Shown: positions 23,626 to 32,076 of the stretch, in pieces
How the letters are laid out: every line of letters begins with the position of its first letter
Numbering within the stretch: the first letter of the stretch is position 1
From: Ephemerocybe angulata
Taxonomy: Eukaryota > Basidiomycota > Agaricomycetes > Agaricales > Psathyrellaceae
Assembly: GCA_013368325.1 (NCBI GenBank)
Contig: JAACJK010000059.1
Location: 1 to 64,000, forward strand
Direction: 5' to 3'
Length of the DNA: 64,000 nt
Translations under genes and position numbers: made by a program
The notes under the pieces: model-generated
Databases searched by the model: none
The model's input: the letters and a program-made list of their open reading frames with translations, nothing else
What the model was told of the DNA's origin: nothing

Positions 23626-26600
23626 TCACAACCCGTTAGCGTCTTTATACTCCTGGAGGACTTCGGTGGCATTTCCGAATTCGTCTTCAGTCTTCCATTC
23701 GTACTCGTTGTAGCCCTTCCATTTGATCCAGTACGAGAGGTTCCCATGTCGGTCTTCTTTGTGTCGTAAGATGCCTTCGATTTCGTATTCTTCTTCACCT
23801 TCCACGATGTCTGGAGGTGGTTCTGAGTAAGATGGACCGTGGGTGGTTGTGAACCGATATGGAGAAAGAAGGGAAGCGTGGAAGACATTGTGAACTTTCC
23901 ATCCTTTTGGCAGTGCAAGTCGGTAGGCTCGGCTTCCTATCTCTTCCGTGATCGTAAAAGGTCCTAGTCGTTTGGGCGCGATCTTCTTCGATCTGTAGGG
24001 GAGTTTGAGGTTCTTTCTTTCGAGCCAAACCTGTTCTCCTTTCTTGAAGGGTTTCCAGTGTTTGAATGAGCGGCTGATCATTCGGGCACGACCGAGTTCA
24101 TGGGCAGCGAGGGCTTCGTTTCGGATCCTGTCTAGATCTTGGAGTCGGTTTTGTGTCTGTGGGAGTGGTGATCTTTCGAATGCTTCTGGGAGAGCCCGTG
24201 GTTGGCTTCCCATGATGAGTTCGAATGGGGTCTGATTTCTATCAGCATGGCGACGAGAGTTATGAACGAACTGGAGTAGAGGTAGGGCTGTGCTCCAAGT
24301 GTGAGGGTTGGCAGTGCAATAGATGGAAAGGTAGGCTTCGATTTCTTGATTCACTCGTTCTGTACCTCCGTCAGTCTGTGGATGGAAGGCAGTGGAGAGA
24401 GAGGAGTCGATTCCGAGGCGGGTCAGGAGGTCTCTGAATGTCTTTGCAGCAAATTGGGGGCCTCTGTCAGAGATGATTTTGTCAGGTAGGCCGTAATTGG
24501 TAAAGATCCGGCGTGTCAGAACTTCAGCAGCTTGATCTGATGTGATGGTCTTGTTGCAGGGTTCGAAAACTACCCCTTTCGAAAGGCCATGGTCGACCAC
24601 GACCATGATTGAGTCGAAGCCGTTGGATGGGGGGAGATCGGTGATGAAATCCATGGATAGCTGTGTGAATGGTCTGTTGCTTTCCGGGGCAGTGATCGGT
24701 AAAAGAGTCGGCTTTGTCGGTTGGCGATTAATCTTGAATTGCTGACACTGGGCGCATCCTTCGACAAAAGACTTTATGAAAATCCTCATGGCTGGCCACC
24801 AGTAGTTTTCACGGACGGCGTTGAAGGTGCCTAGTTCTCCAGGATGGCCAATGGTAGGGGAGTCGTGATGGGCACGCACAATCTTGCGTCGGAGTTCGGG
24901 GTCGTCTGGTACGTACGCTTTTCCGAGTCGGAACAGCATGTGGCCACCATCCTTTGTCTCGATTGTCCAATCTTTCAGGTCTTTCCGATGGATTGATGGA
25001 TTGTCGTTAAGGAGAAGTTGAAGGGTTTGGGTAACGTTAGGGTCGGAGGTCGTCTTCTGCAGAATTTCGTCTTGGAGGACGGTGTCGATGAGGTTCACGA
25101 ATAGTTCTGGTGGTAGCATTGTAACTTCTTCTTGCTCTCCATCGTCTTGGCACAGGTCGGGTCGTCGGGAGAGTGCGTCGGATTGGTACATCTTGGATCC
25201 CGGTTGGTGTTTCAGCTCGAAGTCATATTTGGACAGGGTGAGAAAGGCTCGGCTCTGACGGGGACTTAGTTTCTGTGGGTTTTTCCAATAGAGTAGATTC
25301 TGATGGTCGGAGTAGATGGTGGTGACGAAAGGAGATCCTTGGATGAAATGGCGCCATGCTTCAAGGGCTCTGACAATGGCCAGCAGTTCTCTGTCGTAGA
25401 TCTCGTAGTTGCGTTCGGCGGAATTGAAGGTCTGGGAAAGGAAGCATACTGGATGGCGAGCACCGTTGTCGTCCAGCTGAGTCAGCACAGCTCCGGAGGC
25501 ATGTTTGGAAGCATCTGCTTCGATTTGGAAGGGGCGTGTTGGGTCAGGTAAGAGGAGAACGGGGTAAGAGGTGAATTTCGTTTTGAGAGCCTGGAAGGCT
25601 TGTTCACACTCGGGTGTCCAGACGAAGTGAGAGTCTTTTCTCAGCAGGGCGTTCAAAGGGGCGGCGAGGGTTGAGTATTGATGGATGAATTTCCGGTAGA
25701 AGTTGCCAAAGCCGAGGAATGATCGGACCTGTTTGACGGTAGTCGGAGTGGGCCAGTTGGCGAGTCCTTCGATCTTGATGGGGTCCATCTTGATTTTCCC
25801 ATGACTGATGATGTATCCGAGGAATTCGACTTCCTGAACTTCGAAGGCACACTTCTCCGGGTTCACAGGGAGACCTGCATCGCTTAGCTTCTTGAGAACC
25901 CGCAGCGTGTCCTTCCGGCATTCTTCCCGTGTGTTGCCTGGGACCAAGATGTCGTCCATGTATCCCTTTGCTCGGACCGGTTCCTGAATCTCGTCGGGTT
26001 CATCGAGTACATGGTTCATCATCCTTTGGAAGGTAGCGGGTGAGTTCTTTAGGCCAAAGAACATGACTGTGGGTTCGAAAAGTCCTTTGTTGGTCTTGAA
26101 AGCGGCTTTCCATTCGTGTCCTTCCTTGATGCGCACATTGTTGTATCCCCATTTTAGGTCGATTTTCGAGAACCATCGCGCTCCTTCCAGGTCTTTCAGC
26201 AGATCATCGATTCGTGGCAGTGGGTAGGCATCCGAGATGGTCCATTCGTTTAAGTACCGGTAGTCTTGGCAGGGTCTGAGCTTGCCAACTTTCCTCGAGA
26301 CGAAGAAGAATGGTGATCCCATTGGCGATTGCGAAGGTCGGATCCGTCCCAGTTTCAGATTCTCGGTGAGGAAGTCGTCAAGGTCCTTCTGTTCCTGGGG
26401 AGAGATCTGGTAGGTTTTGAATCTCTTGGGTTCAAAGCCAGGTTTGGTGTTGATTTCGTGATCGAAGGGTCGTGATGGAGGGAATTTGTCGCTAGTTTCT
26501 TTCCGGAATAGGTGAAGATAGTCGTGGTACTGTTCTGGAATCATTTCTTCGAGGGGTCGAGTGTCTTTGGGTTTGTCGGCGGCGAGTGATTGGGAGACTG

Positions 26601-27180
26601 TGATTTTGGCATTGATCCAAATGGGGGTCGGATTCGGGTCGTCCTCTTGGACATATAAGACGTTGACTTGAATCGTTTCTTCCTGTGGAGGTGGTTTGAT
26701 AGGTCGACCCGTTCGAAGTGAGTTTATATCCAGCTTGCGCCACCTGAGGGTTCCTAGTTTCCAGTCGATCACCGGGTTTTCTTGACGAAGCCAAGGCATT
26801 CCCAGGATGATGGTCTGTCTCCCAAGGCCACAGACGTAGAGTTGATGGAAGACACGTTTGCCATGGATCGTGATCGGTAGATAGGCATAGCGGCGGAGGG
26901 TTCCATTCTTGTTGAGGGTTCCGTCAACGTTGAACACAGGGATGGGTTTCAGGAGGCGGTATGTGGGAATATGGTGCAGTTGGACGAAGTTTTGGTCGAT
27001 AAACTTTCCTCCTGCGGCGCAGTCTACGAGTCCTTTGGTTTCGACGATCTGGTCTGCCACTGATAGCGAAATGGGTATATGCATAGATCTATTGTTTGTT
27101 TCAGCTAGTAGTACAGAACGGATAGAGAGGGAAGGAGAGATAGTCGTCGATCTAGTCTCCTTTACTGAAAATCCGCTTCG
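23626..27180 (-). CDS. pol: Chromovirus Pol polyprotein (protease, RT, RNase H, integrase, chromodomain)
   Basis: The frame is open from 27588 but overlaps gag until about 27180; the upstream part is only a shadow of gag. Pol is in the -1 frame relative to gag, so a programmed -1 frameshift near 27165-27185 is the likely expression route. Domains in order: a retropepsin-like region (GLVDCAAGGKFID, with Asp-Cys-Ala in place of the common Asp-Ser/Thr-Gly); reverse transcriptase with FSKIDLKWGYNNVRI and the catalytic GYMDDILVPG; RNase H starting FQIEADASKHASGAVL; integrase with an HHCC finger (GHPG..CAQCQQFK) and the DDE core (MDFITDLPP, SDRGPQF, HPQTDGGTERVN); and a C-terminal chromodomain (EYEIEGILRHKEDRHGNLSY then WKGYNEYEWKTE). 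The chromodomain places it in the chromoviruses and is expected to guide integration to particular chromatin. No internal stop is present. Confidence 0.93.
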   Translation of the reverse strand, partial: RSGFSVKETRSTTISPSLSIRSVLLAETNNRSMHIPISLSVADQIVETKGLVDCAAGGKFIDQNFVQLHHIPTYRLLKPIPVFNVDGTLNKNGTLRRYAYLPITIHGKRVFHQLYVCGLGRQTIILGMPWLRQENPVIDWKLGTLRWRKLDINSLRTGRPIKPPPQEETIQVNVLYVQEDDPNPTPIWINAKITVSQSLAADKPKDTRPLEEMIPEQYHDYLHLFRKETSDKFPPSRPFDHEINTKPGFEPKRFKTYQISPQEQKDLDDFLTENLKLGRIRPSQSPMGSPFFFVSRKVGKLRPCQDYRYLNEWTISDAYPLPRIDDLLKDLEGARWFSKIDLKWGYNNVRIKEGHEWKAAFKTNKGLFEPTVMFFGLKNSPATFQRMMNHVLDEPDEIQEPVRAKGYMDDILVPGNTREECRKDTLRVLKKLSDAGLPVNPEKCAFEVQEVEFLGYIISHGKIKMDPIKIEGLANWPTPTTVKQVRSFLGFGNFYRKFIHQYSTLAAPLNALLRKDSHFVWTPECEQAFQALKTKFTSYPVLLLPDPTRPFQIEADASKHASGAVLTQLDDNGARHPVCFLSQTFNSAERNYEIYDRELLAIVRALEAWRHFIQGSPFVTTIYSDHQNLLYWKNPQKLSPRQSRAFLTLSKYDFELKHQPGSKMYQSDALSRRPDLCQDDGEQEEVTMLPPELFVNLIDTVLQDEILQKTTSDPNVTQTLQLLLNDNPSIHRKDLKDWTIETKDGGHMLFRLGKAYVPDDPELRRKIVRAHHDSPTIGHPGELGTFNAVRENYWWPAMRIFIKSFVEGCAQCQQFKINRQPTKPTLLPITAPESNRPFTQLSMDFITDLPPSNGFDSIMVVVDHGLSKGVVFEPCNKTITSDQAAEVLTRRIFTNYGLPDKIISDRGPQFAAKTFRDLLTRLGIDSSLSTAFHPQTDGGTERVNQEIEAYLSIYCTANPHTWSTALPLLQFVHNSRRHADRNQTPFELIMGSQPRALPEAFERSPLPQTQNRLQDLDRIRNEALAAHELGRARMISRSFKHWKPFKKGEQVWLERKNLKLPYRSKKIAPKRLGPFTITEEIGSRAYRLALPKGWKVHNVFHASLLSPYRFTTTHGPSYSEPPPDIVEGEEEYEIEGILRHKEDRHGNLSYWIKWKGYNEYEWKTEDEFGNATEVLQEYKDANGL

Positions 27181-28880
27181 TCGGTGGATTTCTGGAAGGC
27201 TTCGAAGATTTGATTTTCTTCTTCTCCTGTGTATTGAGCGAGCAGAGCTCGGATAGATCGAGCGGCGTCTTGAACAGGTAACTTGGTCTGACTGGTGGAA
27301 GCCTTGGCGGTTGTCTTGGTGTCCATCGAGTTGATGGCAGGGCGGGGTATGTTTGGCCCTGTTCGTCGAGAGCGGCATTCTTTCGCGAAGTGGTTGGGCT
27401 TTCCGCAGTTGAAGCAGAGACGTTTCTCGAGTCGTTCGCGTCTTTGCTCCAGGGTAAGGGCATCTACTTCCATGGCATTTGGATCGTAGCTGGCTCGGTG
27501 GTTTGAGTGGGAGGTTCTGTTGAATCCTTGGGCATTGAATGGTCGGCGAGAGTTCGAGATCTTCTTCAGATTCTGGTGTCGACGCCAAACTGTGTCGTGC
27601 TTTATGATGATCTTTACCCAGTCGTCGAACTTCTGGGGTTCATCGATCATGAGGGCAACTCTGTCCACGAGGGCGGGGTTCAGAGCTCCTTTGAGGTAGT
27701 CGATAGCCACGCGATCGCTGGTGGTGAGGGACAGTCCTGCTAGGGCAGCGAGATGTTTGAACCGGGTGATGAGGGTTTCAGCAGATTCTCCTGACTGTTG
27801 TCGGAGAGAGTTGAGATCAAATAGAGCCTGTTCTTCTTGATTTTCCTTTTGGAAGGCTGCGCAGAAGTGTTTCCAGAAGGCGTCGTATGTGGTGTGCGTC
27901 TTGTACTCGGCCGAGGTCATGTAGGTGCGTCTCCAGAGTTCGGCTTCTCCTTCGTCTAGCTTGGTTAGGACGAATATCTTCTTCTTGAGATCCTTGTCGG
28001 TGTATTCCTCCTTGTAGTAGTCGAAGTAGAGTGTCAGGGCATCAGAAAAGGATTGGAAGTTCTTTCGATTTCCATCGAATGATTTGACGTGGATCTTGAA
28101 GTTTGGTTCCTTGGTGGTAGGTTCGACGGACATGATGGATGAGTCGGGCGTTGGGCTATCTGCTTTGATAGGGCTGCCAGGTGCGGTGTTTTCTTTGGAA
28201 TAGGCAGGTGGCGGAGCTTCTGGTTCTGTCTCTGATTCCGCTGGAGCTTCAACTTCGATTGGTTCGATTTCAGCTGGTTCGGGTTCGGTATGTTCGATCG
28301 GCAAGGGGATCGGTTCAGGTTGGATCCTTGGCGTTTGGATCTGGCTTCGGGGTCTGCTCTTGATTATGCGTGGTTCTTCTGGGCTTGGCTTCTCAAGCTT
28401 CTTGTCTTCTTCGTCTTTGGCGATGGTTAGCTTCCTGGCGAGTTCTTCTCCCAGTTGTTGCTTCTCTTCTTCTTCTCGTTGTCTCTTCCTCTGTTCTTCT
28501 TGCTGAAGTTTGAGTTGTTCCTGTTCTTGCTCCCGTTGGCGCAGGAGTTCTTCTTCGGTTTCTTGGCGTCTTTTCTCTTCGAGCGCTTCTTCGGCCTCGC
28601 GATGTCTCCTATTGGTGTCGGCTACTGCTTTTTCGTCGTGTTGGTCGTCCCTGGCTGGGATTCGAGATGGTTCGAAGTCGGGGTTATAGGTGGGTAGGTT
28701 GTATCGATAGGGACAGGGCTGGCTGTCGCACTCGTACCAGTCCTGTTCTTCCTCTGAGTCGTCGTAGTGGTAGTCGCGTTCTATGTCAGAATAGAATGTG
28801 TGTTTGAATGTTGCACAATCTCCTAGCTCGGAGTCGGGCGTCGATCGTGGTGATTCCGTTGTTGCTGTAGGTGGCTGCAC
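27162..28880 (-). CDS. gag: Chromovirus Gag (capsid/nucleocapsid)
   Basis: The frame of 572 residues opens just after the 5' LTR. Residues 1-250 are acidic, with a long Glu/Gln/Arg coiled coil and a Pro/Glu-rich stretch. The retrotransposon gag capsid domain follows (VKSFDGNRKNFQSFSDALTL, then a helical region to about 430). A CCHC knuckle (CFNCGKPNHFAKEC, C-x2-C-x4-H-x4-C) near residue 505 binds RNA. The first codon of the open frame is GTG and a TAA lies a few codons upstream; the first in-frame ATG is about residue 250, right before the capsid domain. Either translation starts there and the coiled coil is not made, or a leader exon or non-AUG codon supplies the start. Pol follows by a -1 frame change at the end of this ORF. 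Confidence 0.88.
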   Translation of the reverse strand: MQPPTATTESPRSTPDSELGDCATFKHTFYSDIERDYHYDDSEEEQDWYECDSQPCPYRYNLPTYNPDFEPSRIPARDDQHDEKAVADTNRRHREAEEALEEKRRQETEEELLRQREQEQEQLKLQQEEQRKRQREEEEKQQLGEELARKLTIAKDEEDKKLEKPSPEEPRIIKSRPRSQIQTPRIQPEPIPLPIEHTEPEPAEIEPIEVEAPAESETEPEAPPPAYSKENTAPGSPIKADSPTPDSSIMSVEPTTKEPNFKIHVKSFDGNRKNFQSFSDALTLYFDYYKEEYTDKDLKKKIFVLTKLDEGEAELWRRTYMTSAEYKTHTTYDAFWKHFCAAFQKENQEEQALFDLNSLRQQSGESAETLITRFKHLAALAGLSLTTSDRVAIDYLKGALNPALVDRVALMIDEPQKFDDWVKIIIKHDTVWRRHQNLKKISNSRRPFNAQGFNRTSHSNHRASYDPNAMEVDALTLEQRRERLEKRLCFNCGKPNHFAKECRSRRTGPNIPRPAINSMDTKTTAKASTSQTKLPVQDAARSIRALLAQYTGEEENQIFEAFQKSTDEADFQ

Positions 28881-28916
28881 TACTGAATAGAGGCAGCGTT
28901 GTGTAGCTTGTTATTC

Positions 28917-29285
28917 TGTTACGACCGTCGTCGACAGAGGTGGGCAAGTGTCTGTCGATGGCTGAGTTGATCGAGTGACAATGAGCAAGCGAGGCGGCAC
29001 TCGCAAGTCAAAAGAGAAAGGGGACAAGGGGTTGAATAACCAATAACAAGCTAAGGTACAGGACTGTAGCTACTGGGTATAAGTACTGAGACGCACATGA
29101 GTAGCTATGAGTCAGAAGTAGTCAAGGCGCAGCAATAAGGCTGCGCGTCGTCATACATGAGTCGAAATGAGTCGAAATGAGTCGAAGCGCAGTTGCTGTG
29201 CAACTGCGCGCTAAAAATAGTCTAAAACGGTCGCTACGAGTCGATACGAGTCACAAGAGAGAAAATTGTGGAGCGGAGCGTAACA
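28917..29285 (-). repeat. 5' LTR of the chromovirus
   Basis: This is the upstream terminal repeat in element orientation, 369 bp, identical to the other LTR except for one base at 28980. It should carry the element promoter, read on the minus strand. Immediately outside lies the CGTGG target duplication (29286-29290). Confidence 0.95.
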
Positions 29286-29290
29286 CGTGG

Positions 29291-29448
29291 AGAGTTCTGC
29301 GTCTCCTCTCGAGGTGCTGTGTAGTAGATGCCTTGACTCCATGTTTTCCCTGAACAAGGCTATCGAGGCGCTGGAATCAGATTCAGAAGGTGAAATTTGT
29401 GGTACTTCAGATACTTCGGATGAGGAGGATGACGATGTGGAAGCTTGA
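29291..29448 (+). pseudogene. Displaced last coding segment of NLR copy A
   Basis: Beyond the retrotransposon the original NLR frame resumes. It encodes a C-terminus with CSRCLDSMFSLNKA and an acidic end (DSEGEICG..DEEDDDVEA), stopping with TGA at 29446-29448. The matching part of copy B (35548-35670) aligns with it and stays attached to its gene. The segment is cut off from the gene body by 7 kb and is translated only if the element is excised or spliced out. It carries the second half of a CxxC...CxxC pair whose first half (CGVC) remains in the upstream gene. Confidence 0.8.
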
Positions 29449-30528
29449 TATGCCAGCCCCTGGTTTAGATACAGAGTAGTTAGGTGAAATTTGAATGGGA
29501 AGCAGATTCGTGGGGTTGTTGCATGCATTACGTGCCTATTTCTCTGCCTCGGGTGGGGCCAACACCTTCAAAGCTTTGCTCTTGGAAGCGACCCACGGCA
29601 AGTACCATCTAACTTGAGCGAAATTTGGGGCACCCACTTGAACTCGCCGGCCTGCCACCCCGGGGGACTCTTGGTGGGACGGCCAGGCATTTCTAACCTA
29701 AGAGACAACAGGGTGGGAGACCAAGGAACAGACAGCAAGAAAACACGAAAGCAAGCAGAAGATAGCAGCGAAAACTAGAAAACACGACGTTCAAGAAACA
29801 TCATGCCTTGAGTTCAATCATGTTGGTTCTTCTGAGAGTAGATCGTGCGGCCATGCGCATCCTGTGCCGCTCTTCCAAAGCTTGGCGCAGTGCCCGGTCC
29901 CTGCAAGGAGCCCATGGGGGATTCCGAATACTGTGCCGCTGACCATGGCGGTTCACCCTACAAGCTGAGGTCAAAATGGTACATGGAACTTTGAGGAAAG
30001 CGCTTCAATTACTCCAGTCATCTCATCATCCGAGCTCGTACACAACCTGCGTTCGATGTTCCCTCGTCATCCACGTCCAACATTGGCTCGTCCTTCTCCT
30101 GGACAACCCCGTCGTGCTTGCAACACTTGCGGCGGTGTGCTTCCCATGTCCATTGAGCGTGGCTATTGAAGAGCCGCTCCCGTTCTTTTTCAGGCCTCCT
30201 AGGCTCTCGAGCTCGATGATGCTTTGGTGGTCGACGTGGTAGTAGAGATGCTGGCGACCTCAGGGTTGATTGAGGGTGGGCGGGGGAGGAGCTGGCTGCA
30301 GTACTGGATGAATGGCCGTTCGCCTCCACGCCATTGTTATTTCCCTTGGATGCGGTGGTTGTGCTGGTACTGTTGCTGGTGCTGGCTATTGGTGGGCTGA
30401 GAGCTTCGGGTGATGGGGGCACCGATACTTGGTTGACGCTGCCTTCGGGAACGATGCCGCCCAGTGCTGGGTCTTCTTCCATGGGTTCCATGTGTCCGAT
30501 ACCGCGGTGGAGAGGGCGAAGGGTTCAA
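29449..30528. other. Duplicated 3' flank, then unassigned sequence with one minus-strand frame
   Basis: The first part, to about 29640, matches the sequence downstream of NLR copy B (35671-35835) and is the shared 3' flank of the duplication. Between 30018 and 30491 a minus-strand frame of about 157 residues is Ser/Thr/Asn-rich, followed by a basic stretch (PRRPPKHHRAREPRRPEKER) and a Cys-containing end. Its upstream side runs straight into the truncated POL3 copy at about 30529. It may be the remnant of a gene cut by the duplication breakpoint. I cannot assign it. Confidence 0.35.
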
Positions 30529-31370
30529 GGGAAATCGAAATTGCAGATGTTGTAGCCGATAATGACGTCGGGATCAACCTCCGACACGAAGTCTCTCCAT
30601 GCCTAGAGCATAGCGTCTTCCTCTTGGAATGAGAGGACTTCTGACCCAACAATATGCGAACAAGTATTCAACGTAAAAACGTTGCGGATGAAGGGCTGGG
30701 TTTCGCCTTCATAAAAATGGATAAGCTAATGCTGGTGCTTGACAGGAAGAATATGAACGCACCTTGGCGAGTGACCATGTTCGCGATCTGAATGACTGGG
30801 TCGACATTGGCCTCAGTGAAAGATGATAGACTGTATCTTGGGGTTAATCGGTGCCAACTTCGGTCGCGCCCAACTGTCTGCTCCACCCTCCACCGTATCT
30901 GTAGACCTGTTCAGTTCAGAATTCAAAGTTAAAGAGACGGCCACGCACGTTCTGCGTTCCCCGCATCCTTCTGCAGCCTCTCTAAGACATCAGCGAACGA
31001 AGGTTGCGAGTTCGTAGCTTGTGTGCTCGAGAACGCGGCGGCGGTCTTGCGCTTCTTCGCTGCAGGCTGCGAGTCAGATGGGGCCTCGGATTTCCTTGAA
31101 AGAAACGCGCTGTGAGTTACGCGCTGCTTTTGGTCGTGACTGACTCACCGTGTCTTGACAGCAGGCGCGTTCTCCTTGTTGAGTGTCGCATTCTCGTGGG
31201 CTAGCGTGTATCGTGTAGTTGGAGTGGAGAGAAAGTCGTGAATGTCGGGTCCTTTTGAGCTTGTCGTCCTTGCTCGTGTCGTCGTCCTCGTTGTAATGGC
31301 GGTGGTCCGTACCTAATTTAAGGAGGAGACGGTCACGCGAAGAAGCGCTGTTTGCGCTCTCCGTCCAAAG
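30529..31370 (-). pseudogene. Truncated, internally deleted POL3 copy
   Basis: It matches the 5' portion of the intact polymerase gene (13620-18126) but is clearly dead. It lacks everything downstream of the second exonuclease-motif region. About 910 bp (source 16836-17745) are missing, with the junction at 30816/30817. A single-base loss immediately after the start codon (near 31188) shifts the frame compared with the intact copy. It still carries the spans encoding YNICNF and the nuclear-targeting stretch. Its position beside NLR copy B shows that the NLR and polymerase 5' end were copied together as one piece of DNA. Confidence 0.9.
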
Positions 31371-31379
31371 CAAACGACG

Positions 31380-31940
31380 ACCACGAGTGACCTCCGCTTC
31401 CGTCGGACTGTCGAGATAAATGATAGAAACACCATAGTTTCGAGTTCAATACTGACCTTAGAATATTCTGACACTCTTATAAAGAGTCTCAGAGGATTCA
31501 AGAGACTCCAGAATAACATTTGAGTGACAAATGCCAATAGTAGAATGGGAGCATTCTTAAGAGATGGTTTTGGCGCTCTAAGAGCTCTTATCCCCCTAGT
31601 TACACCTTCAAATTTCCCGAAATTATTAGATTCAGGCTCCTCTACCTTTCCTGACCTTCTGAGACTCACAATGGAGCTGGAGGGGTCAGGAAAGCTGAAG
31701 AAACTGGGATTCGTCTCGCCGCGTCTCGCGGGAGTTCTCTTAGACTCCGCTTCGGAATCCTCCGAAAGGCCCCTAACTTTCACCTCCAGAGCGCATCCTG
31801 CTCGAACGGCACCGTGAACACCTCGACGACGCTGCGACACACCGATTTCAGGAATATTGCAGCATTTCCTTTGCATAGCAATCACATGGCTGCTAGTTTA
31901 CGAAGACCTTCTCTTATCCTGTTCCCTTGAACAATGAAGG
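31380..31940. other. Insertion-like sequence between the POL3 pseudogene and NLR copy B
   Basis: The corresponding interval next to the intact POL3 (about 18310-18560) has different sequence. A minus-strand frame (31313-31885) is open here but shows no recognisable domain and overlaps the pseudogene. Short inverted similarities (GAGTCTC..GAGACTC, TCCTGACC..GGTCAGGA near 31490-31690) hint at a fold-back or small non-autonomous element. No terminal repeats or target duplication could be fixed. Confidence 0.3.
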
Positions 31941-32076
31941 CTAAGCCGAGTGACAGTTCTTTGTTGGTTCTTTGAATACTTGCTGTGCTACTGTGGCCGA
32001 CATATCGCAGTGATCATCGATGTCCATCTACTAGGTGCGACGAAGGTCTAGTCTATCTTGTTCAACACCAGCAATT

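Larger units (their letters stand above)
22237..29285 (-). mobile_element. Full-length Ty3/Gypsy chromovirus LTR retrotransposon
   Basis: The 7049-bp element lies on the minus strand, bounded by LTRs at 22237-22605 and 28917-29285 that start TGTTACG and end GTAACA. A 5-bp target duplication, CGTGG, flanks it at 22232-22236 and 29286-29290. By direct reading the LTRs differ at one base in 369 (G at 22300, A at 28980), so insertion is very recent. Internally it has gag (28880-27162), a pol polyprotein in the -1 frame ending in a chromodomain, and a third ORF before the 3' LTR. A purine tract (AAGAAGGGGG in element sense) sits next to the 3' LTR. The sequence after the 5' LTR (GAATAACAAGC in element sense) does not start with the TGG usual for a tRNA primer site, so priming may be unusual. 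The element interrupts NLR copy A and looks coding-competent. Confidence 0.95.

Noticed and set aside
23626..23629. Four-base start/stop overlap between pol and the third ORF
   Set aside because: The codon at 23627-23629 is GTG, not ATG, so a simple overlapping start is not supported. The first ATG is at 23518.
27180..27588. N-terminal 136 codons of the open pol frame
   Set aside because: This part overlaps gag in another frame, is low-complexity basic sequence, and is best read as a shadow of gag.
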